Positions 37,021 to 46,415 are shown, numbered from the stretch's first letter. The stretch: 64,000 bases of DNA from Aliagarivorans marinus DSM 23064 (GCF_000429485.1 NZ_AUBY01000013.1:124001-188000); one strand, 5' to 3'. The notes: generated from the sequence alone by a model not told the origin. Numbers and translations are program-made.

Positions 37021-37753
37021 CACCGTCTCCAATCTTGTGCATTCGAGCCAAGTAAGCTGGCAGCACCTCACTGCTTGCGCCAAAAGCGGCGATCTTACCG
37101 CCCTCCAGCCACAGCATTTGCTCGTAACCGGCTAAGTCGTCTGGGTCGTGGCTGATATGGATCAGGCTACCGGGGAACTGACTTAAATAACGAGTGAGCT
37201 GCTTTTTGGTGGGAATATCCAGCCCCGCAAAAGGCTCATCGAGGATAATCAGGCTCGGCTGCATGGCCATCACCGCCATCAAACACACCAAGTGTTTTTG
37301 CCCACCGGACAGGCTAGCCACATGGGCATCTTGCCAGTGCTCTTTGCCAAAGGCGGCCAGCGTGGCCAAGGCGTTCTGCTTGGCCAGCTGCTTGCTTTGC
37401 CCCAGTTGGCGCAGGCCAAATACCACCTCTTCCAACACGGTGGGGAAGATGATCTGATGGTCGGGGTTTTGGAACAGCAGGCCAATGCCGCGCAGGGCAG
37501 CTTTGCGGTCTTTAAAGGGGTTGAAGCCATCGACCAGCAGCTCGCCAGATTTCGCTTCCACCAAGCCAGACAGCACCCGAGACAGGCTCGATTTGCCGGA
37601 GCCATTGCGCCCCACCACTCCCAAGCGTTTCACCTGAGCATCGAGGGTGAGATTGTCGAGTATGGTCTTGCCTTCAATGCTCAGGCTAAGCTCATGGAGC
37701 TTAATAGACAGGCCGCCATCAGCTGGCAGATCGGTGCGGGTAGTGCTGTTCAT
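36995..37753 (-). CDS. bioM: Biotin ECF transporter ATPase BioM
   Basis: A 252-residue ATPase. It has Walker A GRNGSGKSS, signature LSGGQKHL, Walker B LIILDEPFAGLD and a downstream HISHDPDDL H-loop. With BioN and BioY it imports biotin. The start is uncertain: ATG 37753 (chosen by fold length) or ATG 37798; neither has a strong ribosome site. First gene of the minus-strand operon bioM-bioN-bioY-BPL_N-msrA. Confidence 0.88.
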   Translation of the reverse strand: MNSTTRTDLPADGGLSIKLHELSLSIEGKTILDNLTLDAQVKRLGVVGRNGSGKSSLSRVLSGLVEAKSGELLVDGFNPFKDRKAALRGIGLLFQNPDHQIIFPTVLEEVVFGLRQLGQSKQLAKQNALATLAAFGKEHWQDAHVASLSGGQKHLVCLMAVMAMQPSLIILDEPFAGLDIPTKKQLTRYLSQFPGSLIHISHDPDDLAGYEQMLWLEGGKIAAFGASSEVLPAYLARMHKIGDGDDISQLAG

Positions 37754-38182
37754 ATTACTTTGCTGACCAAAACATCCATTGAAGGTATCGCGCCGCATAG
37801 TAGCAAGTTTGTCAGGGCGGGGAAATGCGCCAGCCCGCCCTAGCGCTAAGTCCTGCGCTGTGCTTTACCACTGGCGCAAAAGCGCACTATTTACTTGTTG
37901 TTGTCTGGTGAGTCAACGCGCAGTGCAGCACGTCATAAGCCTCACTCAAACAGAAGAGCAATCAACATGACTACTCCCTCACGTTGTGCCTAATCCAATG
38001 TCGCATTGATTGCTAAGTCTTTGACCCAAAGAGATAATGCTGCTGTGCAGAATGCCTGAAAAGGCAAAGGTAATGGCTCTCTTGCGAGTTTGCAGGCTGC
38101 TACCTGAGAGAGTGGGGAGACTCTTGGTAACCAAGTATAACGAGATGGCCATGATTTAAACCGTTCAATAAGGACAGAACGA
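37754..38182. other. 429-bp intergenic region between bioM and the aldolase gene
   Basis: Holds the promoters of the divergent bioM operon and the aldolase gene. It contains an 8-codon mini-frame (ATG at 37967, encoding MTTPSRCA), several inverted segments between 38060 and 38120, and the palindrome CTTGGTAACCAAG. A 68-codon minus-strand frame (37990-38196) is open here but has no visible ribosome site. No known riboswitch was recognised. Confidence 0.4.
38123..38135. promoter_or_regulatory. Palindrome, candidate operator upstream of the aldolase
   Basis: CTTGG-TAA-CCAAG, perfect 5-bp arms, 48-60 bp upstream of the aldolase start. The regulator is unknown. Confidence 0.3.
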
Positions 38183-39052
38183 ATGCCACTGATCAATCTA
38201 GCTCAAGGGCTTGCCATCGCTCGCGATAACAACGCAGCATTGGGTGCCTTTAACGTTATCGATACTCACTTTATTAATGCCCTATTCTCTGCATCTGCCC
38301 GGTGCCATTCTCCCTTTATTATCAATATTGCGGAGGTGCATTTTCCTTACTTGGACCTTGAGAGCATTGTTGCCGCTATCCAATCTCGCGCCGCTCGACA
38401 TAGCCAAGCGGTTGTTCTGAACCTCGACCATGGAAGCTCTTTTGATGCCATCGTTAAGGCGATCAGAGCGGGCTTTACCTCAATCATGTTTGATGGCTCT
38501 AGCCTTAGCTATGACGAAAACATTCGCCAAACCCGCGAGGTCGTCAAACTTTGTCACGCTGCAGGGGTATCGGTTGAGGCCGAACTGGGCGCAGTAGGAG
38601 GCAGTGAAGGCGGCGAGCTATACGGTAGCTACGACCAACATAAACTCACCGATGTTAATCAAGCGGCCCAGTTTATTGAGCAGACTCAAGTGGATGCGCT
38701 AGCTGTGGCCATTGGCAATGTACACGGAAAATACCGCGGTGCTCCCGAGCTAGATTTTGAACGATTAAAGGCGATTAACGCCGCATCGACGGTTCCCTTG
38801 GTATTGCACGGTGGCAGCGGGATCAGCGATGCCGATTTTCGCCGTGCTATCGACCTTGGCATTCGCAAAATTAACTTTTTCACCGGTATGTCTGACGCGG
38901 CACTAACCACCTTGGGCACGTGCTTGTCGCAAGAGTCCCTGAAATACGACAAGCTGGCCCAGTCCTTTGAGGCCATGGAGCTGTCGATTAGCGAGGTGGT
39001 TTGCCGCCAAATGCAGGTCTTCGGCAATCGAGTGCCCCTTGCCGAGCTATAG
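38183..39052 (+). CDS. Class II (zinc) fructose-bisphosphate/ketose-bisphosphate aldolase
   Basis: A 289-residue aldolase of the KbaY/GatY/FbaA superfamily. Metal and active-site residues are visible in VVLNLDHGSS, VEAELGAVGGSE, IGNVHGKYRG and LVLHGGSGISD. Such enzymes cleave fructose- or tagatose-bisphosphate to triose phosphates; the exact sugar is not decidable here. It stands alone, with AAGGA upstream of the ATG. Confidence 0.88.
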   Translation: MPLINLAQGLAIARDNNAALGAFNVIDTHFINALFSASARCHSPFIINIAEVHFPYLDLESIVAAIQSRAARHSQAVVLNLDHGSSFDAIVKAIRAGFTSIMFDGSSLSYDENIRQTREVVKLCHAAGVSVEAELGAVGGSEGGELYGSYDQHKLTDVNQAAQFIEQTQVDALAVAIGNVHGKYRGAPELDFERLKAINAASTVPLVLHGGSGISDADFRRAIDLGIRKINFFTGMSDAALTTLGTCLSQESLKYDKLAQSFEAMELSISEVVCRQMQVFGNRVPLAEL

Positions 39053-39096
39053 CATTTTGCCGAGTCATAGCATTTTGCGCAGCGATAGCTTTTCGA

Positions 39097-39135
39097 GAGC
39101 GTGCTAAACGGTGTTAAACACCCGCTAGCACGCTC
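39097..39135. terminator. Hairpin between aldolase and recQ
   Basis: 10-bp stem GAGCGTGCTA / TAGCACGCTC enclosing a second small stem (GGTGTTAAACACC). T-runs are weak, so it is a probable rather than certain terminator for the two convergent genes. Confidence 0.5.
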
Positions 39136-39141
39136 CTTAAA

Positions 39142-41304
39142 TTAGCTATCGAGACTAGACACCGCTGCGGCCCCGCCGCTTTCGTGAAAGAGCTTAGATG
39201 CCAACACGCAGCGCAGCACGCCGTAGTCGAACTGCTGGTTTAGCTCCTCAAACAGCGGTTTTAACTTGCTGTCGCCGCTCAAACCCAAACGGTTAATTGC
39301 ATCGGAGATGGTCAGCAGCTCATACTCGTTGAGCGATACCACCTGTTCAAGCGTGCAGGCGCCGCTCTCAATGGCAGCGCTTAGGTGGGCGGTAATGGTT
39401 GTCTCGCTCAGGCCGCGTTGCTGGGCAACATCGGCCACCGAGCCGCTGGCTTGATAGAGTTCTAAAGTAGTCAGCTCGGTGTTACTTAAGGTGCGCAGCT
39501 CTTTGGCTTTGGGCTCCACCACCGCCAGCAGTTGCTCGCCATATTTGGCGACCTTGGACTCACCAAAGCCGGAGATCTCGCCTAGGCCTGCTAAGTCTTG
39601 CGGGCGGATCTGCGCAATCGCCTTCAAGCTGGCATCGTGGCAGATCATATAGGCCGGTACGTTCTGCTCCTTGGCAAGGGCGCTGCGCACCACTTTTAGG
39701 GCTTCGAACTGGGTGAGATCGGCGGGCGATAGGTCGGCCGCAGCTTTCGAGGTGGATGCCTTCTTGGCTTTGCCCTTGGCCTTGCGTAGCTCACGTAGCT
39801 GCACCTCTTGCTCGCCACGCAAAATAGGCCGACATAGCGGGGTGAGCTTCAGGCTGTGATACTCGCCCTCCACTTCCACCAAGTTCATGGCAATAAGCTG
39901 GCGGAATACCCCCTTCCACTGCGCAGCGTTTAGCTCGGTTCCGATGCCAAAGGTGGAGACCTTGTCATGGCCGAAGCGGGTGATACGGTCATCGGCTTTA
40001 CCCAGCAATACGTTAGTTAGGTAGGTCACGCCAAAGCGCTGGTCACAGCGGTAGATGGTCGATAGCGCCTTGCGCGCGGCTTCGGTGCCATCCCAGGTGG
40101 TCGGCGGGTTTAGGCAGTTATCGCAGTTGCCACAGGGCTCGGGCAGAGTCTCATTAAAGTAGGCCAGCAGGGTTTGCCGGCGGCAGGTAACCAGCTCACA
40201 ATAGCCCAGCAAGGCGTTGAGTTTCTGACTCTGTACCTGCTTGTAGGCCTCGCTGCCCTCGGAGTTTTGCACCATTTGCTGCTGCAGCACCATATCCTGC
40301 ATGCCATAGGCCATCCACGCGTTTGCCGGTTCGCCATCACGCCCGGCACGGCCGGTTTCCTGATAGTAAGACTCGATGCTTTTCGGCAGGCTTAGGTGGG
40401 CCACAAAACGCACATCGGGCTTATCGATGCCCATACCGAAGGCGATGGTGGCAACAATGATCACCCCTTCTTCGCGCAAGAAGCGCTGCTGATGCTCGTT
40501 GCGCTTCTCGCTGGGCATGCCCGCATGATAAGGCAGCGCCACCCGACCTTGGCGAGTTAGCCACTCGGCGGTGTCTTCCACCTTTTTACGCGACAGGCAG
40601 TAGATGACTCCAGCATCTTCAGGGTGGTGCTCGCTAAGGAAGTTCCACAGCCCGTTCTTGGCATTCGACGGCTCGCTCACATGATAGCGGATATTGCTCC
40701 TATCGAAGCTGTGCACAAACACCTGCGCCTCGCCAAGGCCTAGCTGGGTAATAATCTCTTGCTTGGTGCGCTGGTCTGCGGTGGCGGTAAGGGCAATCCG
40801 CGGCACATTGGGGAAACGCTGATGCAGCACCGACAGCTGCTGATACTCCGGCCGAAAATCGTGCCCCCACTGGCTAACACAGTGCGCCTCGTCGATGGCA
40901 AACAGCGATATCTGGCATTGCGACAATAGCTGCAGGGTCGACTCCATCATTAGCCGCTCGGGGGCGACATACAGCAACTGCAACTGGCCTTGCAGCAGCC
41001 AATCTTCCACCTCGCGCTGCTCCATGCTGCTTAGCGTGGAGTTTAAATAGGCCGCCGATACCCCAACCTGATGCAATGCATCTACCTGATCCTTCATCAA
41101 AGCAATCAGCGGCGACACCACAATCCCCACGCCCGGGCGCACCATCGCCGGGATCTGATAACACAGCGACTTGCCCCCACCGGTAGGCATCAAGGTAAGC
41201 ACATCCTGCCCCGCTACTAAGGTGTCGATAATCGCCTGTTGTTGATGGCGAAAATTATCGTAACCGAAGACGGATTTAAGCAGATCGAGAGGGTTTGGCG
41301 TCAA
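39142..41304 (-). CDS. recQ: ATP-dependent DNA helicase RecQ
   Basis: A 720-residue 3'-5' helicase. Walker A TGGGKS (41-46), DEAH box (138-141, in [18 protein letters not shown]), a zinc-binding segment with CGNCDNC, an RQC winged helix, an HRDC domain ([20 protein letters not shown]) and a C-terminal helix-turn-helix-like extension. The start is uncertain: no ATG lies near the conserved start, so the TTG at 41304 is preferred. The first ATG (41448) would add 48 non-conserved residues over promoter-like sequence. Confidence 0.9.
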   Translation of the reverse strand: MTPNPLDLLKSVFGYDNFRHQQQAIIDTLVAGQDVLTLMPTGGGKSLCYQIPAMVRPGVGIVVSPLIALMKDQVDALHQVGVSAAYLNSTLSSMEQREVEDWLLQGQLQLLYVAPERLMMESTLQLLSQCQISLFAIDEAHCVSQWGHDFRPEYQQLSVLHQRFPNVPRIALTATADQRTKQEIITQLGLGEAQVFVHSFDRSNIRYHVSEPSNAKNGLWNFLSEHHPEDAGVIYCLSRKKVEDTAEWLTRQGRVALPYHAGMPSEKRNEHQQRFLREEGVIIVATIAFGMGIDKPDVRFVAHLSLPKSIESYYQETGRAGRDGEPANAWMAYGMQDMVLQQQMVQNSEGSEAYKQVQSQKLNALLGYCELVTCRRQTLLAYFNETLPEPCGNCDNCLNPPTTWDGTEAARKALSTIYRCDQRFGVTYLTNVLLGKADDRITRFGHDKVSTFGIGTELNAAQWKGVFRQLIAMNLVEVEGEYHSLKLTPLCRPILRGEQEVQLRELRKAKGKAKKASTSKAAADLSPADLTQFEALKVVRSALAKEQNVPAYMICHDASLKAIAQIRPQDLAGLGEISGFGESKVAKYGEQLLAVVEPKAKELRTLSNTELTTLELYQASGSVADVAQQRGLSETTITAHLSAAIESGACTLEQVVSLNEYELLTISDAINRLGLSGDSKLKPLFEELNQQFDYGVLRCVLASKLFHESGGAAAVSSLDS

Positions 41305-41466
41305 GGTGGTAGCTCGTGGTTGAGTGACTGATGGGCTAAGTGTACCGGATCTCAGCGGGCTCGTTGATGGGAATGTTAGTGCAGTAATGGTGGGAAAGAT
41401 CGGTGATGAGGCGAATAGGCTCGCTAATCGCCTCATGCAATGAGGCAATTAAGCAGGCTAGTTGCC

Positions 41467-41964
41467 TCAGTCTGACTGCTCAGACAGCGCTAGCAGGCCA
41501 AGCTCCACAAATTCGAACAGTTGTTGAGTGTGGCCTTGTTCGATCACTGAGCGAATAATTTGCGGGTCAATATTGAGATAATCATGCACCAAGGCATTGC
41601 GCAGACCAATGATCTTACGCCAGCCTACCAGTGAGTCGAGCGATAGCTTTTGCTGCTGGGCCAACATCTCAAATGCTTGATAGGCATCTTGTGGGCTATG
41701 CCCTGCTAGGGACTTTGCCCAATGTTTGGCGACGTTAATACAGGTACCAGTTGCTAGCATTAAGAGCCTTTCTGCGGCGCGATACTCTAAGCCTGTCAAT
41801 GCGCCGGTCGAACATAACTCACTAACCAGCTCCAGCTCACGCTGATAACAAGCCATTTTGCCAGCAGTAGTCTCGATTTGGAGATTTCGTTGCATGTAAG
41901 AGTGAAAAGTCGAATTAAAAATGCCTAGGGTAGCAAGCCTAGCAACAATAGAGCTAACACTCAT
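41467..41964 (-). CDS. HepT-like (DUF86) ribonuclease toxin-type protein
   Basis: A 165-residue helical protein. The HepT motif Rx4HxY is intact in GLRNALVHDY (R122, H127, Y129), and AYQAFEMLAQ is typical of the fold. In MntA-HepT pairs a minimal nucleotidyltransferase AMPylates this Tyr to silence the RNase. No nucleotidyltransferase gene is adjacent, so this is an orphan or has another partner. ATG 41964 preferred; a GTG 2 codons upstream is possible. Composition is more AT-rich than the flanks. Confidence 0.72.
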   Translation of the reverse strand: MSVSSIVARLATLGIFNSTFHSYMQRNLQIETTAGKMACYQRELELVSELCSTGALTGLEYRAAERLLMLATGTCINVAKHWAKSLAGHSPQDAYQAFEMLAQQQKLSLDSLVGWRKIIGLRNALVHDYLNIDPQIIRSVIEQGHTQQLFEFVELGLLALSEQSD

Positions 41965-42054
41965 TTTCACTGCTCTACTCTCGACACTACAGAAAGCAGT
42001 GGCTGGCGGGCGTAGTACGCGGTATCGAATTGGCAGAGCTAGCTAACCATCTGA

Positions 42055-42083
42055 TTGATAGAATAAAACCATAGTGTTAACTT
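42055..42083 (+). promoter_or_regulatory. Sigma-70-type promoter of the HNH gene
   Basis: TTGATA, 17-bp spacer, TAACTT, about 87 bp upstream of the HNH gene start. Confidence 0.4.
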
Positions 42084-42169
42084 TAGTGTCATTAGGGATT
42101 TTGTAGAGCTTCCCATGCTTAGGTCAGGGATAACTCTATTGAACAAGATGTTACAAGGCACGACGAAAC

Positions 42170-42715
42170 ATGGCTGTTTACAATACCGCGTCAGATTCTG
42201 CCAACACTGCTGTAAGAGCTTTTCTTACGAAAGTAGGTGAGTACTACCTTGGGCATTCCTTTAATACTGGAAGTGGCAAAGGCAAGGCTCTTTGGTTGTC
42301 CATTAGAGACAATGACTTTGAAGGCTGCTGCGCGTATTGCGGAAAGAAAAGTGCAAAACTGCAAATTGAACACGTTTTAATGTTCAATAGAACCGAGTTT
42401 GGGCTGCATCACCCAGGAAATATTGTTCCATGTTGCAAAGAGTGTAATAAACGTGAGCGTTTAGAAGATAAGTCCTACTGCAGCTGGGAGCAGCACTTAG
42501 CAAAAGTTTGTGAAAGTCTTGGCGAGCTGGACATGTTTGAGGTTAGAAGGCAAAAGATTCTGGGTAACTTTAGAAAACACAAATATCCAGAGCTCAATAT
42601 AAATGAGCAGCATGCCATTCGAGTTATAGCAAGTAGCCTCTACGAGAACATCAAGACAGAATCAGATAAATCATTGGATTTGTACAAACAACTGGATGAA
42701 GCATTTGTACAATGA
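42170..42715 (+). CDS. HNH endonuclease-like protein
   Basis: A 181-residue protein with a zinc-framed HNH core: CAYC (54-57), QIEHV with H68, GNIVPCCKECN (N84, C89, C92, N93). Such domains cut DNA, often in mobile elements, restriction or anti-phage systems. The remainder (about 105-181) is helical and unrecognised. Codon and base use are clearly AT-richer than the neighbourhood, suggesting acquisition. It is divergent from the HepT-like gene. Confidence 0.75.
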   Translation: MAVYNTASDSANTAVRAFLTKVGEYYLGHSFNTGSGKGKALWLSIRDNDFEGCCAYCGKKSAKLQIEHVLMFNRTEFGLHHPGNIVPCCKECNKRERLEDKSYCSWEQHLAKVCESLGELDMFEVRRQKILGNFRKHKYPELNINEQHAIRVIASSLYENIKTESDKSLDLYKQLDEAFVQ

Positions 42716-42756
42716 TGCCATCGATTACATCCCCAAATAACAGCAAGCTATCTACT

Positions 42757-42784
42757 ACAAAAAAGCCCCAGCAAAGCCGGGGCA
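42757..42784 (-). terminator. Terminator of the oxidoreductase gene
   Basis: On the minus strand: stem GCCCC / GGGGC with loop GGCTTTGCT, followed by TTTTTT. Confidence 0.75.
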
Positions 42785-42824
42785 ACAAAGGCACACAAAG
42801 AACTCTCAAATCAAGCGCGGCGCA

Positions 42825-43787
42825 CTAGCTCACCACGGGATCCACCTTGTAAGTGTGAATCGTCACTTCGCCTTGCTCATCAAGACTTAACTGCCACTCT
42901 TCGTTAACCAGCAGGTTTAGGCTTTCGCCTTTTAGTGCTGAGTCGCTGTAGGTGTCGGCGATTAGGCGGATGCGTAGCTCTACCTTGAACTTGTCGCCCT
43001 CGGGCTTCACTTCGACCTGCTCGATAATGTGTTGGCAGTCTGGCTTGAAGGTGGCGCGGGCTTGGGTGTACCAGTCACGGAAGCCCTCAAGGCCGACAAA
43101 TTCGCCTTCAGGCATACTCATCACAGAGTCGCTAGCCAAGCGCTCGGTAAAGGCGCTGCTGTCTTCTGGCAGTATGTCGAAGCGGGCGAACCACTGACTC
43201 ACAAAGCGTTGAATGCGGCTTTCGGGCGCTGTCAGGTATTGCTCGATTTGGGCGCTTAGACGCGCGGCATGGTCCTTGGCCCGGCCCTGTACTTCGTCCA
43301 GCTCGTTGTACACGTTCGGGATGTACACCATGCGGTGGGTGTAGACCGGACTGCGGTAGTTCATGCCCGCCAAGTAGGCGGTTTGCTCCAGCGGGCGCAG
43401 CATCTGTTCGATGGTGAAGTGGTTGTAGCCCAGTGGCTGGTAAGACTCGGCCGGGCCGCCCACGGTGAACGACAGGATAAAGTCTTTACCTTTCAGCTTG
43501 TCGCCCTCGGGGCCGTAGGCGAAGTTAAAGCTGAATACGTCGTCGACCCACTTCTTCATTAGCGCCGGTACCGAGTACCAGTAGAACGGGAATTGCAGCA
43601 CGATAACGTCGGCGTCTAGCATCGCTTGCTGCTCGGCGGCTACATCGATTTGGTAGTCGGGGTAGAGGCGATCAAGGCGGCGCACTTCAATATTGCTAAT
43701 GCGCTGGGCTAGCTCGTCGATGATGACGCTGTTGGTGTAAGACCCATCCAGATCGGGGTGTCCGGAAATCACTAATACTTGGCTCAT
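42825..43787 (-). CDS. Flavodoxin-fold NAD(P)H oxidoreductase fused to an NTF2-like domain
   Basis: A 320-residue fusion. Residues 1-185 are a flavodoxin_2/NQO-type FMN or FAD oxidoreductase (VLVISGHPDLDGSYTN, FPFYWYSVPALMKKWVDDVF, FTVGGPAESYQPLGYNHF). Residues ~195-320 are an NTF2/SnoaL-like alpha+beta barrel (IQRFVSQWFARFDILPEDSS, VGLEGFRDWYTQARATF). Likely reaction: two-electron reduction of quinones or related electrophiles, with the fused domain perhaps binding a product (inference). It is 65 bp downstream of another NTF2-like gene. Confidence 0.82.
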   Translation of the reverse strand: MSQVLVISGHPDLDGSYTNSVIIDELAQRISNIEVRRLDRLYPDYQIDVAAEQQAMLDADVIVLQFPFYWYSVPALMKKWVDDVFSFNFAYGPEGDKLKGKDFILSFTVGGPAESYQPLGYNHFTIEQMLRPLEQTAYLAGMNYRSPVYTHRMVYIPNVYNELDEVQGRAKDHAARLSAQIEQYLTAPESRIQRFVSQWFARFDILPEDSSAFTERLASDSVMSMPEGEFVGLEGFRDWYTQARATFKPDCQHIIEQVEVKPEGDKFKVELRIRLIADTYSDSALKGESLNLLVNEEWQLSLDEQGEVTIHTYKVDPVVS

Positions 43788-43852
43788 AATTCTCTCGTGT
43801 CTAAATCTTGGTTACTGACTGTGTTCGTTGTGCGCCCGGCGTGGCCCGGCGC

Positions 43853-44497
43853 TCAGGGTTGTGCGAAAAAGCTGTCGAAGAACGCATCTGAGGCGTATTG
43901 GTTGCCGGAGAAGTTCTGCACCCGCTTTATCTTGCCGTCTTCGATTTGGTAGAGCAGGATCCAGTTCAGGTCGATGTTCTGCTGGGCGCTGTCGCCCGCG
44001 GTGCTGTAGCCGCGGTGGGCGTCAATCACATAGTGCTCATTGGCGGCCAGCATCATCACCTCGGCTTTGAAGCCCGCTTCACCTAGCTTGGCGAAGAACT
44101 CGGTAAACTCGGTGATACCGCGTTTGGTACCAGCCAAACGATGCCGACCGGGAATGTGCCACTCAACATCTTCGGCCACATATTGTTTGATGGCCTCCAT
44201 GTCCCCCGCCCCATAAGCGGCGAAGAAACCTTGAACCACCTTGAGCGCGGGGCTCTCGTCGGAGCCGGGGGCAACCGGGTTGACCGGCTTTGGCCAATTC
44301 TCTGCTTGATTAATCGCGTGGGCATCGCTGATCGCCGATGCAAGTTGCTGGTTGTGCGACATCTGCGCCTCCTCATGGCTGTGGTTCGTGGTTTTCGAGG
44401 TTGCCAGCTCAGGCCTTAACACCTCTGCGCTGAGGGGCACGGCAAGCGCAATTGCAAGCGTGGCGCTTAGCCCAATGACTTTGTTGACCGTTTTCAA
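43853..44497 (-). CDS. SnoaL/NTF2-like protein with signal peptide (alternative internal start)
   Basis: A 214-residue protein: a signal-peptide-like leader (VIGLSATLAIALAVPLSA) then an NTF2-like domain (residues ~80-205, with VVQGFFAAYGAGDMEAIKQY and EDVEWHIPG). The full-length start is TTG at 44497 with GAGGAG upstream. An internal ATG at 44362 (residue 46) has an even stronger GAGGAGG site 5 bases ahead and would yield a cytoplasmic form. Function unknown. It is divergent from the LysR gene and leads the oxidoreductase operon. Confidence 0.75.
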   Translation of the reverse strand: MKTVNKVIGLSATLAIALAVPLSAEVLRPELATSKTTNHSHEEAQMSHNQQLASAISDAHAINQAENWPKPVNPVAPGSDESPALKVVQGFFAAYGAGDMEAIKQYVAEDVEWHIPGRHRLAGTKRGITEFTEFFAKLGEAGFKAEVMMLAANEHYVIDAHRGYSTAGDSAQQNIDLNWILLYQIEDGKIKRVQNFSGNQYASDAFFDSFFAQP

Positions 44498-44641
44498 AAT
44501 GACGACTCCTCACGTTAGTGCCAATGCCTGGCTGACGAAGAGAAGTGTATGCGAGGTTATTACTATTGATTAGATGGCATTTCTCTAAATAATTATTAAG
44601 ATTTAGCTAACAATATAACTTCAGATAAGCGAACCAGCGCC

Positions 44642-45562
44642 ATGAATGGCAGCACCTTTAACCAACTGAGTATCTTTCACAGCATTGTGCGCGAGGGCAG
44701 CATTACCAAGGCGGCGCAGAAGCTGGAGATAGCCTCGCCCTCGGTAAGCAACGCGCTCAAGGCGCTGGAGGCCCAGCTCGGGCTTCCGCTATTTACCCGC
44801 ACCACCCGGCGCATTGAGCTGACCGAAGCGGGGCGACTGCTGCACCAACGTACTGCCAGCTCATTACTGGAGCTAGGTTCAGCCTTTGAGAGCGTGAGCG
44901 ATTTAAGCAGAGAGCCCTCAGGCAAGGTACGGTTAACTGCGCCGCGCTTTGTGTATCAATACCTGCTAGCGCCCTGCTACGCCGAGTTCTGCCAGCGCTA
45001 CCCGGAGGTGGAGCTGGAGATATCGGTCTCGGATGCGGCCATCGATATCTTGAACGAGGGCTTTGATTTAGGGATCCGCTTTGGCGATCGCATCGAAGAA
45101 GGGATGGTGGCACGCCAGCTTACCCCGGCGATGAAGGAGGCCTTTTTCGCCTCCCCCGCCTATATCGAGGCCTTCGGTACACCGCAAAGCCCCGAGGACT
45201 TGCAGCAACACAAGCTGATCCAATACCGCTTTATCTCATCCAATCAACTGGCGCCGCTACTGCTGGATAATCAAGGTGAGACCTTAACGGTAAACATGCC
45301 CCATGCCTTAGTGGTGAACGACACCACCTTGATGGTCGACGCCGCCGAGAAAGGGCTGGGGATTGGCCGCATGGTTGAGCCGATGGTGAGCTCACAGTTG
45401 GCCAGTGGAAAGCTGCTGCCGGTACTCCAAGACTACTGGTATCCTTATGCGGGGCTGTATGTCTACTTCCACAAGAACACCCAAAAGGCCAAGCGGGTGC
45501 GGGTGCTGATCGACTTTTTGCTGGAGCAGGCTGAAGTTCGGAATTCGCTAGCTCATCTATGA
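44642..45562 (+). CDS. LysR-family transcriptional regulator (first)
   Basis: A 306-residue regulator: N-terminal winged helix-turn-helix (about 5-65, FHSIVREGSITKAAQKLEI) and a two-lobed effector domain. It resembles the group that often controls adjacent oxidoreductases. It is divergent from the NTF2-like/oxidoreductase operon across 144 bp and is followed by a further NTF2-like gene, so it probably regulates both sides. Confidence 0.88.
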   Translation: MNGSTFNQLSIFHSIVREGSITKAAQKLEIASPSVSNALKALEAQLGLPLFTRTTRRIELTEAGRLLHQRTASSLLELGSAFESVSDLSREPSGKVRLTAPRFVYQYLLAPCYAEFCQRYPEVELEISVSDAAIDILNEGFDLGIRFGDRIEEGMVARQLTPAMKEAFFASPAYIEAFGTPQSPEDLQQHKLIQYRFISSNQLAPLLLDNQGETLTVNMPHALVVNDTTLMVDAAEKGLGIGRMVEPMVSSQLASGKLLPVLQDYWYPYAGLYVYFHKNTQKAKRVRVLIDFLLEQAEVRNSLAHL

Positions 45563-45607
45563 TTAAAAGCACTTTCCATCGTTCACCTGAATCAACAGGA
45601 GCACTGC

Positions 45608-46354
45608 ATGAGCAAGAAACTGGAAAATGCTACCGCGCTATATATGGAAGGGATCCGCGACGGCCATGCCCGTGAGGCGGTCACCAAGTACACCGGCCGC
45701 CGCTACACCCAGCACAGCACCGGGGTGCGCAATGGCATTGAGGGCTTTGTTGAGTTCTTCGGCCCGTTTTTAGAGCGCTGCCCGGTGCGCGATATTCGCA
45801 TTGTGCGCGGCTTTGTCGACCAACAATATGTGTTTGTGCAGGCCTTTCAGGATATCAACAATGGCGAGGCCAAATGGGTCACCACCGACCTATTTGATAC
45901 CGACAGCGACGACAAGATTATCGAACACTGGGATGTGATTGCCGCCTTTGATGGGAGTGAACAAAGCGAGCCGAACCAGATAAGCGGCCCCATCGAGGCC
46001 GACGACCTCGCCGCCACCGAAGACAACAAGGAGACCGTACGCACTTTTATGTGCGATGTGATGGTGCTGGGCGATGGCGAGCAGTATCTGCAGTATGTCG
46101 ACGGTGCTAACTTAATCGAACACAAAGCCGCCGATGTAGACGGCTTCGAGCACTACATTGGCAGCTACGACATGGTGTTTAAGCTTATCGGCCAGGGCAA
46201 TATGGTAGTGGCCTATAGCCAGCTTACTTACCAAGGCCAGCCCTTAGCGCGCTTCGATATCTTCCGCTTAAGCGAGGGTAAAATCGTTGAGTTGTGGGCC
46301 AACCAAGAGCCGATCCCGCCTAAGGATGAGTGGACCAATGGCGGTAAGTTTTAG
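45608..46354 (+). CDS. Tandem NTF2/SnoaL-like protein
   Basis: A 248-residue protein made of two NTF2-like domains: residues ~1-118 (RRYTQHSTGVRNGIEGFVEFF) and ~132-235 (NLIEHKAADVDGFEHYI). The first half resembles predicted SnoaL-like aldol-condensation-type proteins. It has no signal peptide. AGGAG lies 6 bases before the ATG; it follows the LysR gene by 45 bp, suggesting co-transcription. Confidence 0.8.
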   Translation: MSKKLENATALYMEGIRDGHAREAVTKYTGRRYTQHSTGVRNGIEGFVEFFGPFLERCPVRDIRIVRGFVDQQYVFVQAFQDINNGEAKWVTTDLFDTDSDDKIIEHWDVIAAFDGSEQSEPNQISGPIEADDLAATEDNKETVRTFMCDVMVLGDGEQYLQYVDGANLIEHKAADVDGFEHYIGSYDMVFKLIGQGNMVVAYSQLTYQGQPLARFDIFRLSEGKIVELWANQEPIPPKDEWTNGGKF

Positions 46355-46384
46355 CTGTCACGCTCAGTGGATATTCAGCCCTCT

Positions 46385-46415
46385 AAACGCCGCCCTTGCG
46401 GCGTTTAGTTTTTAA
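46385..46415. terminator. Terminator after the tandem NTF2-like gene
   Basis: 11-bp stem CTAAACGCCGC / GCGGCGTTTAG with loop CCTT and a TTTTT run. Confidence 0.85.

Noticed and set aside
37900-37970. Resemblance of a short stretch to Vibrio attC (VCR) repeats
   Set aside because: Only scattered matches; the GTTRRRY core site and paired boxes are absent.
38060-38140. Possible glycine or TPP riboswitch because of CTGAGAGAG-type words
   Set aside because: The conserved aptamer elements of either class are not present in the right order on either strand.
39040-39085. Direct repeat ATAGCATTTTGC after the aldolase stop
   Set aside because: Two short copies only, probably a local duplication with no further structure.
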